Origin: Candidatus Aenigmatarchaeota archaeon
Lineage (GTDB): Archaea; Aenigmatarchaeota; Aenigmatarchaeia; Aenigmatarchaeales; Aenigmatarchaeaceae
Assembly: GCA_011773475.1 (NCBI GenBank)
Contig: WVXN01000001.1
Span: 13,699 to 62,226, forward strand
Length of the DNA stretch: 48,528 nucleotides
Direction: 5' to 3'
The notes beneath the pieces were generated by a model that worked only from the letters and a program-made list of their open reading frames with translations, had not been told where the DNA came from and searched no databases. Positions 14,513 through 22,688 of the stretch are shown in pieces (within the stretch, counting starts at the first letter, position 1; each line of letters begins with the position of its first letter). The position numbers and the translations under genes are program-made.

Positions 14513-14684
14513 CTAATGGTATGAGTCCTTTATTAAACTCAAGTTTGGCAATTTTAACAGGATCTTTTAATCTTGTTTTTACCATTATGGGAGCACCTCT
14601 TGATATTTGTAAAGCCCTTGCTCCAATGATTCTTGCTTTCTCAAACCTAGTATAGTCTTTTGAACAAATTTCTTTTTTCTTCAT
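14487..14684 (-). CDS. rpoK: RNA polymerase subunit K (Rpb6/omega homologue)
   Basis: A 65-residue protein with the core YTRFEKARIIGARALQIS followed by RGAP, the highly conserved signature of RpoK/Rpb6/omega. It helps assemble and stabilise the large polymerase subunits. The N-terminal extension is short, typical of archaea. It lies between the PAC2-family gene (10-base gap) and enolase (overlapping), as in many archaeal rpoK-eno operons. Confidence 0.93.
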   Translation of the reverse strand: MKKKEICSKDYTRFEKARIIGARALQISRGAPIMVKTRLKDPVKIAKLEFNKGLIPLDVKKNKNN

Positions 14685-14694
14685 GATATCACTG

Positions 14695-15477
14695 TTACCC
14701 TATGTATTTTAATTCTTCTGGTTTATCTCTTTTTTTCATCTGGCTTATTGCCTGTTTTTGCACATCTTCTAATCTTTTAATAAAATCATGCATTGCTTTT
14801 ACTTTTTCATCAATTTTTGTTAAATCAATTTTAATTTTCAAAATCTTTTCTAATATTCGCAAAACAGCTTCAGCTGCTGTTGGGTCTGTGATTATTGGAA
14901 AACCAGTTGTCTCCCCTAATAAAACCATGCCTTCCATCCCATAAGACCTAGCTAAACCAACTAATAATCCTGATGCTCCAACTATTGTCCCTATTTGACC
15001 ACTTATGTCAAAATTAATGCCATATTTTTTATAGTCTTTGATTATATCAGAATTTGTTGCAGCACCATAAACTTTTGGTTTTTCTGAGACCCTCCCTGTT
15101 CCAAAACCACCTACAGTTATTACAGCCTTGCATCCAAAAGTTTTCAAAAAGTCTAAAATCTTTCCAACAACTTCATAATGCCCCTTTGGATCATATGTCT
15201 GACAATCGCCTATTAGAAGAATTATGTCTCTTTTTTTTGTTTTACAGTAATAGAACTCATTTCTTAGTGTGTGTATCATGTTGTTGTGTATCATTACAAA
15301 AGGAAAGAAATATGGTGAATAAAGCTCTGCAAATTTTTTGGCCTTTAATTCATGAACCATGTATCCAACTGCAATTCTTCCTATATTCCCTATACCTGGT
15401 AGACCAACAATACAAATAGGGTTTCTCAGCTTGGGTTTCTTGGTTACAAATACTCTTGTTTCAAGCATGTTAAACAC
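14695..15477 (-). CDS. PAC2 family protein (proteasome assembly chaperone-like)
   Basis: A 260-residue protein with the PAC2 N-terminal motif IVGLPGIGNIGRIA, a second block ITVGGFGTG, and VGASGLLVGLA then TGFPIITDPTAAEAVL in the C-terminal half. The last 50 residues are Lys-rich and helical. Archaeal members are related to PbaA/PbaB, homologues of eukaryotic proteasome assembly chaperones; their true role is uncertain. Two starts are possible, ATG 15477 and ATG 15468. It follows the Nop10/membrane-protein pair in the translation operon. Confidence 0.85.
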   Translation of the reverse strand: MFNMLETRVFVTKKPKLRNPICIVGLPGIGNIGRIAVGYMVHELKAKKFAELYSPYFFPFVMIHNNMIHTLRNEFYYCKTKKRDIILLIGDCQTYDPKGHYEVVGKILDFLKTFGCKAVITVGGFGTGRVSEKPKVYGAATNSDIIKDYKKYGINFDISGQIGTIVGASGLLVGLARSYGMEGMVLLGETTGFPIITDPTAAEAVLRILEKILKIKIDLTKIDEKVKAMHDFIKRLEDVQKQAISQMKKRDKPEELKYIG

Positions 15478-15494
15478 TTTTGATTTTAGGATTT

Positions 15495-15737
15495 TTAAAT
15501 CTTTGCTTTATTGACCTTTATTAATTTCACAACCGAGACTATAGTCCATATAATGTTTAAAATTAAAAATGGGACAACGTTTTCTAAATAAGCATAATAA
15601 AACAAAAGTAAACTACCAAAAATATTCAAAATTAAATAAAGTTTTGACGTCTCTTCCATAATATCAAATAAATCCAAAAAGAAAGATACAAGTATAGAAG
15701 ATGCACCGATTATACCAATAAAAATAGGTTCTATCAT
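15495..15737 (-). CDS. Small two- or three-helix membrane protein (CBU_0592-like)
   Basis: An 80-residue protein, starting at an ATG that overlaps the Nop10 stop (ATGA). A longer frame upstream exists but would overlap Nop10 and encode an unconvincing basic stretch. Three hydrophobic segments are visible (about 4-24, 30-48 and 50-70). The phrase LNIFGSLLLFYYAY and the ending LNIIWTIVSVVKL resemble the CBU_0592 family of small membrane proteins. Function unknown. Confidence 0.6.
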   Translation of the reverse strand: MIEPIFIGIIGASSILVSFFLDLFDIMEETSKLYLILNIFGSLLLFYYAYLENVVPFLILNIIWTIVSVVKLIKVNKAKI

Positions 15738-15874
15738 TTTGATATCCTTCTGTATTTTCCGTATTTTTTTTCTTTTTCTATTGAAAACTTTAATGGATGT
15801 GCACTCATAGTCTTTGTTTTGCAAACTGGACACGTTTTATTTAATGTATAAATTTTACATTTAGAACATTTCAT
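15734..15874 (-). CDS. nop10: H/ACA ribonucleoprotein subunit Nop10
   Basis: A 46-residue protein beginning MKCSKCKIYTLNKTCPVC, with four zinc-binding cysteines, then AHPLKFS and KYGKYRR. This is the standard archaeal Nop10, which with Cbf5, Gar1 and L7Ae forms the guide-RNA pseudouridylation complex. It follows aIF2-alpha by 9 bases, the conserved archaeal gene order. Its small size makes it easy to miss. Confidence 0.95.
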   Translation of the reverse strand: MKCSKCKIYTLNKTCPVCKTKTMSAHPLKFSIEKEKKYGKYRRISK

Positions 15875-15883
15875 TAATAACAT

Positions 15884-16654
15884 TTATTCAACCTTTCCCA
15901 CGCCACCAGAAGTTTCTAGTTTTCTAACAATATTTTCTGCAGCTTCCCTAATTCTTCTCTCTCCTTCTTTTGGATTCTTTGTTTTTAAAATCAACGAATA
16001 TTTTGGAGCTGAAATATATTTTATATCTATGTTATACTCCTTTTTTGCATCAACTAGAATCTTTTTTATTAGGTTTACTCCATCTGTATCATAAGATTTC
16101 AGTTCTATATTTTTTTTAATAGTTTTTTCTTTTATCTCTATTAATTCTTCTGCAACATCTTTTATTGCCTTAGCCCATTCTTCCTTAACTCCTTTCCTTA
16201 TTAGCATATCATAGGTTTGGGGTGTTAAAGTCATTTGAAATACATCAAAAACATTTCCAAATATTTCTTCAATATTATTCATTATTTCATTATTAAGTTC
16301 TTCTGGACTCATTTTTAGTTTTTTTGCCAAGACTTCTAGCATTTTTTTAGCTTTTAATTTTTTCTTATACTCTCTCTTTTTTTCTTCAGCATCATATTTT
16401 CTAACTCTTTTTAAACTCAGAGTTATATGTCTTTTTTCAGGATCAACTCTCATCACTTTGGCAACAACTGTATCTCCCAGTTTAACAAATTTCCTTATGT
16501 CTCTTACCCATTTTCCAGCAACTTCAGAAATATGAACCATTCCTTCTTTTTTATCATATTCTTCTAAAGCTATGAAAACAGAAAAAGGATTAACTCTAAC
16601 TACAGTTCCTATTATGAGTTCGCCTCTTTTTGGCCATTTTTCTTCATTTTTCAT
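15884..16654 (-). CDS. Translation initiation factor aIF2 subunit alpha
   Basis: A 256-residue protein. Residues 9-85 form an S1 RNA-binding domain (GELIIGTVVRVNPFSVFIAL, then GMVHISEV and ITLSLKRV). The helical middle domain carries KMSPEELN and the EEWAKAI region. The C-terminal alpha-beta domain binds the gamma subunit. The length is typical. It delivers initiator tRNA to the small ribosomal subunit as part of aIF2. It sits in the conserved eL42-eS27-aIF2alpha-Nop10 operon. Confidence 0.96.
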   Translation of the reverse strand: MKNEEKWPKRGELIIGTVVRVNPFSVFIALEEYDKKEGMVHISEVAGKWVRDIRKFVKLGDTVVAKVMRVDPEKRHITLSLKRVRKYDAEEKKREYKKKLKAKKMLEVLAKKLKMSPEELNNEIMNNIEEIFGNVFDVFQMTLTPQTYDMLIRKGVKEEWAKAIKDVAEELIEIKEKTIKKNIELKSYDTDGVNLIKKILVDAKKEYNIDIKYISAPKYSLILKTKNPKEGERRIREAAENIVRKLETSGGVGKVE

Positions 16655-16695
16655 AACACTTTATTGTATAAGAAACTTTTAAAAATAACATTTAA

Positions 16696-16881
16696 TTAGA
16701 GAACTTGGATGACCTTTGCTTTGATCTTTGCTTTTCCACCAGTTGGTTCAGCTAATTCAAAACCACATACCAAGCATTTGACATTAGAACTAGCCTTATT
16801 AAATATTATTTGCTCGTTCTTGCATTTAGGGCAACTTACTTTTAAAAACTTGCTTTTAGGCTTAGGTATTAATTCTTTCAT
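16696..16881 (-). CDS. rps27e: Ribosomal protein eS27
   Basis: A 61-residue zinc-ribbon protein: FLKVSCPKCKNEQIIF gives the first CxxC and VKCLVCGFELAEPTGGKAKI the second, followed by a short basic C terminus. This is the archaeal S27e pattern of the small subunit. Its start overlaps the eL42 stop by one base. Confidence 0.95.
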   Translation of the reverse strand: MKELIPKPKSKFLKVSCPKCKNEQIIFNKASSNVKCLVCGFELAEPTGGKAKIKAKVIQVL

Positions 16882-17171
16882 TACATCTTCCTCTTTATTT
16901 CAAATTTTTTACTCCTGAATCCTTTTCCTATTGTGTGTTCTTTCTTACATTCTTTACATTTGTATCTCAAATCCAATTTTTTTGTTGGTTTTGATCTTCC
17001 TTTAGGGTTTGTTCTGGGATAACTTCCAAAACCTTTCATTTTTCTTTTAAATATCCTTTGACCATGGGAAAGGAGTCCCCTGACCTTTTTAGCACTAACT
17101 TTTCTTATAGTGTGTTCTGTGTGCTTTTTACAGTACGGACAGTATCTTTTTTGTGTTTTAGGTATGTTCAA
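16881..17171 (-). CDS. rpl44e: Ribosomal protein eL42 (L44e), TTG start
   Basis: A 96-residue basic protein with CPYCKKHTEH near the N terminus and CKECKKEHT near the C terminus as zinc ligands, plus the conserved middle region GFGSYPRTNPKGRSKPTKK. It lies at the ribosomal E site. Translation begins at TTG 17171, supported by GGTGATT three bases upstream; no ATG is available before the conserved sequence. First gene of the eL42-eS27-aIF2alpha-Nop10-PAC2-RpoK-enolase operon. Confidence 0.95.
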   Translation of the reverse strand: MNIPKTQKRYCPYCKKHTEHTIRKVSAKKVRGLLSHGQRIFKRKMKGFGSYPRTNPKGRSKPTKKLDLRYKCKECKKEHTIGKGFRSKKFEIKRKM

Positions 17172-17260
17172 TTAATCACCGCATAAAAAATTATTAAAAG
17201 TAATATTAATAAAGATATTCGATAGATAAACTTTTAAAGCTTAATAATTTAATCATTCTT

Positions 17261-17464
17261 ATGGATATTAGAAATTTAGTTGTTGCATTTTTTATTGTAG
17301 TTATAGTTTTGATACTAGTAGGTATAGCGCCTTCAGAGAGCGAGACAGGTTACTTCATTTTACCTTCTGCTACTTTGGAAATAGCTATTCTTTTAATTTT
17401 ATTTTCATTGTTTGTAATAGCTTCTATAGTTTTTTCTAGAAATAAGAGTTTTTATCCTTTCTAA
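17261..17464 (+). CDS. Small two-helix membrane protein
   Basis: A 67-residue protein with two hydrophobic helices (about 6-24 and 39-58), a short loop containing SESETG, and a basic C terminus. No family is recognised. It is divergent from the eL42 operon and convergent with the GINS gene, the two coding regions overlapping by 4 bases at their stops. A TATA-like AAACTTTTAAAG lies about 25-35 bases upstream. Confidence 0.5.
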   Translation: MDIRNLVVAFFIVVIVLILVGIAPSESETGYFILPSATLEIAILLILFSLFVIASIVFSRNKSFYPF

Positions 17465-18063
17465 TCTAAAATATTTTCTGCTACTTTTCTTGATATTAAT
17501 AGTTTTCCGATTTTTTCTGGAAGGGTTATAAGATCTCCAATTTTCAAAGGACCGTAAGCTTGCATATCACTTCCTACAAATCTGGGAAGATCAGTTAATA
17601 TTTTAACTAATAGTTTTCCGTCTGGTTTAACAACTGTTTTTTCTATTTTCTCTTCTACAGGTTTAATATCTTCTATACTTTTTTTAGCTTCTTCTATTTT
17701 TTCCTCAACAAGATCTTCATAATCTCTAAATTTCTCTTCCATGTCGTTTTTAAAAGATTTCAGAGAATTAACAACTTCATCAAAGAATTTTCTTTCACTA
17801 TCAGTTAAGTTTGACGGTGGTAATTGGCCTCTTACTGTACTCAAAGCAGCTAAAACAATCTTTTTTTGCCTTCTATTTATTATATCTTCTAACAGTTTTT
17901 TTGCATTCTCCACTTCTAACAAAGAAGTAGTATCTTTCTTATTTTCCTTATGTTTAAACCAGTTTCTAACAGACTCAAAAAAGCCTTCTGGAAGTTTTTG
18001 TAATTCTTCTTCTTTTTCTGCTCTGTGTGCATTTCTTATGGTTTCATAGGTTATTAGTTCCAT
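17461..18063 (-). CDS. GINS complex protein (Gins51 type)
   Basis: A 200-residue protein. The helical A domain occupies about residues 1-130: a start MELITYETIRNAHRAEKEEE, then a long helix through NRRQKKIVLAAL. A charged linker follows, then a C-terminal B domain: VKILTDLPRFVGSDMQAYGP then KIGDLITLPEKIGKLLI. The A-then-B order is that of archaeal Gins51 (Sld5/Psf1-like). GINS joins MCM and RecJ/GAN in the replicative helicase. The fused primase, PCNA and other replication genes lie within 5 kb. Confidence 0.88.
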   Translation of the reverse strand: MELITYETIRNAHRAEKEEELQKLPEGFFESVRNWFKHKENKKDTTSLLEVENAKKLLEDIINRRQKKIVLAALSTVRGQLPPSNLTDSERKFFDEVVNSLKSFKNDMEEKFRDYEDLVEEKIEEAKKSIEDIKPVEEKIEKTVVKPDGKLLVKILTDLPRFVGSDMQAYGPLKIGDLITLPEKIGKLLISRKVAENILD

Positions 18064-18136
18064 CTTGAATCACATAATTAATTTAAGTTTTAAAATTTAA
18101 AAAGTAATTTTTCTGAAAAGACTGTAGACAGGTAAC

Positions 18137-18150
18137 TTTAAATATATAAA
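18137..18150 (+). promoter_or_regulatory. TATA box for the 18.2-19.3 kb genes
   Basis: TTTAAATATATAAA lies 26-39 bases before ATG 18176, in the spacer divergent from GINS. It would drive the run of three uncharacterised genes downstream. Confidence 0.45.
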
Positions 18151-18175
18151 TTAATAACTATTTGGTAGTGATAAT

Positions 18176-18532
18176 ATGGTTTTGAGTTCGTGGCCGGAAA
18201 TAAGAGATTCAGCAAAGAAAAGATTTGCTACCAGAAGTTATGAGTTATTGGATGAAGATTCTCGCTATGGAAGAGAAAATGAAATGCCTGGAGAACTTTT
18301 ACTCAAAAAAGGAAATTCAACTTTTTTGGTTAATATTGTCTATAAATTCAAAGAACATGCAGTAGAAGAAGTAAATGTTAGAACTGCATTTGTAACGGAT
18401 AAAAATTCTTTAAAAGATATTAGCGGTGAAGATAAATTACCGATAGTAGATAAAAAAACAAATGCAACATTAGAAAAGGATGTAAGTGAAGTTTTTGGAA
18501 AAATGATTGCTGAAGAGGGTATTCAATTCTAG
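18176..18532 (+). CDS. Uncharacterised small soluble protein
   Basis: A 118-residue protein, mixed alpha/beta in composition, without signal peptide, membrane helix or cysteine motif. It starts at ATG 18176 with GTGAT just upstream. I do not recognise it. It is the first of three short same-strand genes (18176-19338) placed between GINS and primase. It ends 8 bases before the next start, so the run is probably an operon. Confidence 0.6.
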   Translation: MVLSSWPEIRDSAKKRFATRSYELLDEDSRYGRENEMPGELLLKKGNSTFLVNIVYKFKEHAVEEVNVRTAFVTDKNSLKDISGEDKLPIVDKKTNATLEKDVSEVFGKMIAEEGIQF

Positions 18533-18539
18533 TGATAAA

Positions 18540-18827
18540 ATGAAAGATATAGATGAAGTAAAAGAAATTTTAAAAGAAATGGGATTTACTATACAAAATC
18601 TTCCCTTACCTGGCTATCCCCAAGGGAAAAAACATCCATGTTATGTTGATTCAGAATCACCATTAAAGGTATATTGTTTTGGAAATGAAGCCCATTTTCA
18701 TGGTCCCAAACATTATATATCAATTGATCATTTTGGTGAGCATAGCGGAACTGGAAATTGGACCAAAGAAGATTTTCAAAAACATGTAGAAGCAATAAGA
18801 GAAAAAGCTAGAAAAACAACAAAATAA
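18540..18827 (+). CDS. Uncharacterised small protein with His/Pro-rich core
   Basis: A 95-residue protein starting at ATG 18540, with GTGAT 3 bases upstream; the longer frame from 18507 would overlap the previous gene and lacks such a site. The N terminus KDIDEVKEILKEMGFTI reads as a helix and strand. The centre has LPLPGYPQGKKHPCY and two regions rich in His and Gly (NEAHFHGPKHYISIDHFGEH), and the C terminus is a basic helix. His clustering hints at metal binding but no known motif is present. Confidence 0.55.
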   Translation: MKDIDEVKEILKEMGFTIQNLPLPGYPQGKKHPCYVDSESPLKVYCFGNEAHFHGPKHYISIDHFGEHSGTGNWTKEDFQKHVEAIREKARKTTK

Positions 18828-18849
18828 ATAGAAATTATAAGTGAATAAG

Positions 18850-19338
18850 ATGAAGGCTAAGTTAGTCGCAATTGAAACTTCAAAGGATTATTTAGATATT
18901 GTCAATTTTCATGGATATGAAATTGCCATTTCCTTAAAGCCTAAAAGTGGTGGTCCGCCTACAGGTAAAGTGCCACGATATATAACAATTCTTGGAGCCA
19001 GAGAAAGACCTAAAGTCGAACTTCCTTTTGGACAATGGGAAAAAGAAGGTAGTGAATGGGAAACTATTCAGAGAATGTTAAAAGAAATTCATCCACTCGA
19101 AACATTAAAAAAATTAAAGGGTAATTGGCAAAAAAGAGCCGAAGAAGAAGTTCTTCCGCTTTCATTAAAACTAATTAAAAGAAAGATTGAAGAAAGATAT
19201 GTTATTGCAGAAATTGATTTTGGATGCGAAGCTACAGTTGAAGACGTTTATAGTAAAAAACATGAACTTAGTAAAACAGTTAGAGAAACTCTTGTGAGAG
19301 CTCGAGGAGAGAAGTCAAAATCAGTGGCAGTTATTTAA
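18850..19338 (+). CDS. Uncharacterised soluble protein
   Basis: A 162-residue protein. ATG 18850 is preferred to GTG 18841, because GTGAA upstream can serve as ribosome site. The first half is predicted beta (KLVAIETSKDYLDIVNF and similar), with a Pro/Gly-rich loop KPKSGGPPTGKVPRY. The second half is helical and charged, with a conserved-looking REGxx-like ending (RETLVRARGEKSKS). No family is recognised. It is last of the three-gene run and is convergent with primase. Confidence 0.55.
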   Translation: MKAKLVAIETSKDYLDIVNFHGYEIAISLKPKSGGPPTGKVPRYITILGARERPKVELPFGQWEKEGSEWETIQRMLKEIHPLETLKKLKGNWQKRAEEEVLPLSLKLIKRKIEERYVIAEIDFGCEATVEDVYSKKHELSKTVRETLVRARGEKSKSVAVI

Positions 19339-19384
19339 ATTGTTGTGATAAGTATACAAAAGTTATTAACTCCATATCATCACT

Positions 19385-20632
19385 TTATTTTCTTAACTTT
19401 TTATTCTTTCTCATAACTTTGAAAGGATAATTTACAGGATTTTTTTGACAGTGCTGGTCAGGTTTACAAACTCCAATTGAAACATAAAACAAATGAGAAC
19501 GACAATTAGCTGGCATCAATTCTCTGCTTTGCCTGAAATGCCACTTTAACTGAGTTTTAATTGTTCTTTCGCTCAAAGGCTGGAAATTCTTCAAGTTCCA
19601 TTCTCTTATTCTTTTTTCAATATCTTCTGGTTTCCAGTTCATTGCTCTTAAATATGTTGCCAATGAAAACAAAGATCTTTTTCTTCCGTCTGACAAGCCT
19701 TTTAATATAAGCTTAACACAAGGAGGAAAATACTCTTCTGGAATAGGAGTTTTAGATTTTCTTCTTATTCTTTTTGGTTTTATAATTTCTTTAGGTTGTT
19801 TAGCTTTCCATTCCAGAGCTTTTATTAGAAGTTCTGTAGCTTCACCTTCCTTATTAACCAAAAACTTAGTATCAGTTTTTAAATTTTCTGGTTTTGCTAT
19901 TTCTTTTTTAAAATTCTTCAAATCATTAAACTTTATTGGCAAAGAAACTAACCAGTATTTTGGATGTAAGGAGTAGGGCATTCTAAACAAATGACGATTA
20001 CCCCAGTTCTTTTCTATATCAACAAACTCATATGGAGACAATTCAGAAACAGATTCAACAGTGTTTACCAAAGAGGCAACTCCACCTTCTGCACTTATTA
20101 ATTCTTCTAGTAAATGCTCTTTTATTTCCTCAGAGATATAATCTGCTAGTATCTGGGGTATTTCAGGATACCTTTTCTTGGTTTCTCTAAAATCAATTTT
20201 TTCAGGAAATGCATTACTTGATATACCTAGATGAAAGCCTCTTGAACCTGAAAATTTAATAGTTGATTCTATTCCTAAATCTTTTAAAAAATTATAAACA
20301 ACTCTAGCTGCAGCAACTGCATGTTCTAGCTTTACCTTAGCATCAATATCAATTAAGAAATCAAAACTTTTTCTTAAATTATTTATTTCTTCTTGTCTCA
20401 GATTCACTGACAACTGCATTGGCTGGGACCATTTTTCCACAGAGCAGTGAAATGACATAACACCATTTTTCACTTTTTCTTCTATGTCCTTAGGATACAA
20501 AAGAACATCAGGTCTTTTCAAGTAAGAACCATCCTCAAGAGAGCCAACAACCTCCCTATCTCTAGCTGCAGACAATATTTCTTTTTGTACAATGGGGTTA
20601 GAATAGTATTTTAGAATTTTAAAATAATGCAT
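19385..20632 (-). CDS. priS: Fused monomeric DNA primase (PriS core plus PriL Fe-S domain)
   Basis: A 415-residue protein. The N-terminal two thirds match archaeal/eukaryotic small primase: catalytic Asp95 and Asp97 in FLIDIDAK, the SGSRGFH motif at 128-134, and the PYSLHPK region. The C-terminal 110 residues carry Cys305, Cys377, Cys389 and Cys395 in contexts PPCVKLIL, ANCRSHLF and GVCKPDQHCQKNP. These match the 4Fe-4S domain of the large subunit PriL. Such a single-chain primase is known from Nanoarchaeum equitans and other DPANN archaea. It would make RNA/DNA primers without a separate PriL. Convergent with the three-gene run. Confidence 0.9.
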   Translation of the reverse strand: MHYFKILKYYSNPIVQKEILSAARDREVVGSLEDGSYLKRPDVLLYPKDIEEKVKNGVMSFHCSVEKWSQPMQLSVNLRQEEINNLRKSFDFLIDIDAKVKLEHAVAAARVVYNFLKDLGIESTIKFSGSRGFHLGISSNAFPEKIDFRETKKRYPEIPQILADYISEEIKEHLLEELISAEGGVASLVNTVESVSELSPYEFVDIEKNWGNRHLFRMPYSLHPKYWLVSLPIKFNDLKNFKKEIAKPENLKTDTKFLVNKEGEATELLIKALEWKAKQPKEIIKPKRIRRKSKTPIPEEYFPPCVKLILKGLSDGRKRSLFSLATYLRAMNWKPEDIEKRIREWNLKNFQPLSERTIKTQLKWHFRQSRELMPANCRSHLFYVSIGVCKPDQHCQKNPVNYPFKVMRKNKKLRK

Positions 20633-20683
20633 AAAAACTTATAAGCTTTAGAAATATAAAAACTTAAATATTCAAGTGATTAA

Positions 20684-21619
20684 ATGGACGATTTACTTAA
20701 AAATAAAGTAAAGGATATGAATTTAGAGAAGATTAGTTTTTCTGATCTGATCAATCAAATGGATTCTTCAGGTGGATTTTCAGCTAAAAATCTAGCTAAA
20801 GCAGTATCTATTCTGGAAGACATGATTAAGGAAAAAGCTTGTAAAAGGTTTTTCTCGTTTCCAGCATGCATAATTGCAACAGGCTTGAGAGGAGCTATTG
20901 CTCAAGCAATCGAAAGAGGCTTATTCGATGTTATAATAACTACTTGTGGAACTTTAGATCATGATTTGGCAAGAGCTTATGGTGGAGATTATTTTCATGG
21001 CTCTTTTGAATTGGATGATGCTGAATTACGTAAAACAGGAGTAAACAGACTAGGAAATGTTCTTGTTCCTAATGAGAGTTATGGAAAAATACTAGAAGAA
21101 AAAATGAATCCAATCCTTGAAAAATTGATAAAAATCAAAAAAGAATGGTCTGGAAGAGAACTAATACATGAATTCGGTAAAAAATTGGATGATAAGAATT
21201 CTATTCTATTTCAAGCTTCTAAAAAGAATATTCCAATCTACATTCCTGGGATAACAGATGGAGCATTCGGAACCAATTTAGTATGGTTCTCCCAAGACCA
21301 TGATTTTAAAATTGATCTTTTAAAAGATGAAAAAGAGATATCAGACATTGTTTTTACTAATAAAAGAACAGGAGCTTTAATGATTGGTGGAGGAATTTCC
21401 AAACATCATACTATATGGTGGAACCAATTCAAAGGTGGTTTGGACTATGCTGTTTTCATAACAACAGCAACACAATATGATGGAAGCCTTTCAGGAGCAA
21501 GACTCAAAGAAGCTGTTTCTTGGGGAAAAATAAAAGAAAAAGCAAAATATGTTACTGTTGATGGAGATGCTACTATAATATTACCTATAATATTGGCCGC
21601 TATTTACGAAAAATTATAA
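20684..21619 (+). CDS. dys: Deoxyhypusine synthase
   Basis: A 311-residue protein. Motifs include IATGLRGAIAQAIERGLFDV, TTCGTLDHDLARAYGG and an FxxGITDGAFG-like loop (PGITDGAFGTNL). The active-site Lys282 is in EAVSWGKIK, equivalent to the lysine that forms the enzyme-imine intermediate. It transfers aminobutyl from spermidine to a lysine of aIF5A, the first step of hypusination. It is convergent with PCNA, the two stop codons being adjacent with no spacer. Confidence 0.94.
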   Translation: MDDLLKNKVKDMNLEKISFSDLINQMDSSGGFSAKNLAKAVSILEDMIKEKACKRFFSFPACIIATGLRGAIAQAIERGLFDVIITTCGTLDHDLARAYGGDYFHGSFELDDAELRKTGVNRLGNVLVPNESYGKILEEKMNPILEKLIKIKKEWSGRELIHEFGKKLDDKNSILFQASKKNIPIYIPGITDGAFGTNLVWFSQDHDFKIDLLKDEKEISDIVFTNKRTGALMIGGGISKHHTIWWNQFKGGLDYAVFITTATQYDGSLSGARLKEAVSWGKIKEKAKYVTVDGDATIILPIILAAIYEKL

Positions 21620-22384
21620 TTACTCGCTTTCTGCCACTCTAGGCGCTAAAATCATACTTAAGAAGGTATTATCATTTTCAAAAACTAGTCTTAATGGAAA
21701 GTCTTTTCCAAGCATCATTTTTACTTTATCGGAAATTCTCGAACCTTTTATCATTTTCTTTAGATAATCCAAGGAATACCTTGCACTAACTATTTCTTTG
21801 GCATTCAAATCAGTCAAAATATCAGTTCCCTTGAATAATTTTAATTCACTCTTGCTGCTATTGCCCTCTGCATACATTCTTAACTTATCAGGTGATAACT
21901 CGACTATAACTGAATCAGCAATTATGTCAGCATCATTTATTCCTTGTTCTAAAATATTAGAGCTAATCTCTGCATCTGCACTGAATTTCTTTAATAATTG
22001 ATCTATGTCTGGAGCCTCTCTTTTTGAGATCTGTAACAACGGTATTGCAAATCTTCTAACAGAGTTGCCTTCTAAAAGAATTTCCAGTTTATTTTCCTTT
22101 TCATCCAAACTAAGAGTTAATTTATCATCCACATTAGCTCTTTTAAGAACTGTTAAAAAATTTAATAGATTTATACCAACATTAACATCCTCATCACAAA
22201 CATAATTTTCAAAAGCAGATGATTTTAGCTTAAAATCTACAAAAGATACCATTGTTCTGTCAGCTGCTATTAGTTCTATGCCTTTTTTTCTAAAATTAAA
22301 TAAGGCATCATCTATTAATTGGGAAATTATGTCTATGCTATCTTTTAGTAATTTTGGGTCCTTTGTAACAGCTTTAAACATCAT
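21620..22384 (-). CDS. pcn: DNA polymerase sliding clamp (PCNA)
   Basis: A 254-residue protein of normal PCNA length: two repeated domains, with the motif LIAADRTMVSFVDFKL in the first, an interdomain loop, LRMYAEGNSSKSELKLF in the second, and the C-terminal LAPRVAE. It forms a homotrimeric ring on DNA that holds polymerase, ligase and nuclease. Two adjacent ATG codons (22384, 22381) follow GGTGAT; the second has the more usual spacing. It starts an operon-like group read on the minus strand after the MazG-like and OB-fold genes. Confidence 0.95.
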   Translation of the reverse strand: MMFKAVTKDPKLLKDSIDIISQLIDDALFNFRKKGIELIAADRTMVSFVDFKLKSSAFENYVCDEDVNVGINLLNFLTVLKRANVDDKLTLSLDEKENKLEILLEGNSVRRFAIPLLQISKREAPDIDQLLKKFSADAEISSNILEQGINDADIIADSVIVELSPDKLRMYAEGNSSKSELKLFKGTDILTDLNAKEIVSARYSLDYLKKMIKGSRISDKVKMMLGKDFPLRLVFENDNTFLSMILAPRVAESE

Positions 22385-22400
22385 ATCACCTCTTTTTTTA

Positions 22401-22679
22401 TTAAATATGACTCCTATGATTTCTTGTTTTATTTTTTTCTATTATTTTTTGAATAATTTTTTCGCTACTCACGCCAAGCATTTCACATAAACCTAAACAA
22501 TAAATCATTATATCTCCTACAGCATCAACCATTTTTTCTTTTTTCTTGTCTCTAAAAGCTCTTGAAAGTTCTCCTAATTCTTCTGTTATTAATACTATTT
22601 CTTTTCCTATATCTGTCACATTAAATCCCTTATTTAGTTTGTTTTGATAAATTTCTTTTTGTGTTCTTTGTAAATCCAT
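22401..22679 (-). CDS. MazG-like nucleotide pyrophosphohydrolase
   Basis: A 92-residue all-helical protein of the MazG/iMazG type. Metal-binding motifs are EELGE (residues 33-37) and DAVGD (52-56), matching ExxE and ExxD-type positions. Proteins of this size hydrolyse non-canonical or excess NTPs/dNTPs to monophosphate, which fits its place between PCNA and a small OB-fold gene, but the substrate is not visible. Confidence 0.82.
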   Translation of the reverse strand: MDLQRTQKEIYQNKLNKGFNVTDIGKEIVLITEELGELSRAFRDKKKEKMVDAVGDIMIYCLGLCEMLGVSSEKIIQKIIEKNKTRNHRSHI

Positions 22680-22688
22680 TTAATTACC

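Noticed and set aside
15738..15833. Longer N terminus for the small membrane protein after Nop10
   Set aside because: It lies in another frame of the well-supported Nop10 gene and encodes only a basic stretch; the ATGA overlap gives a better start.
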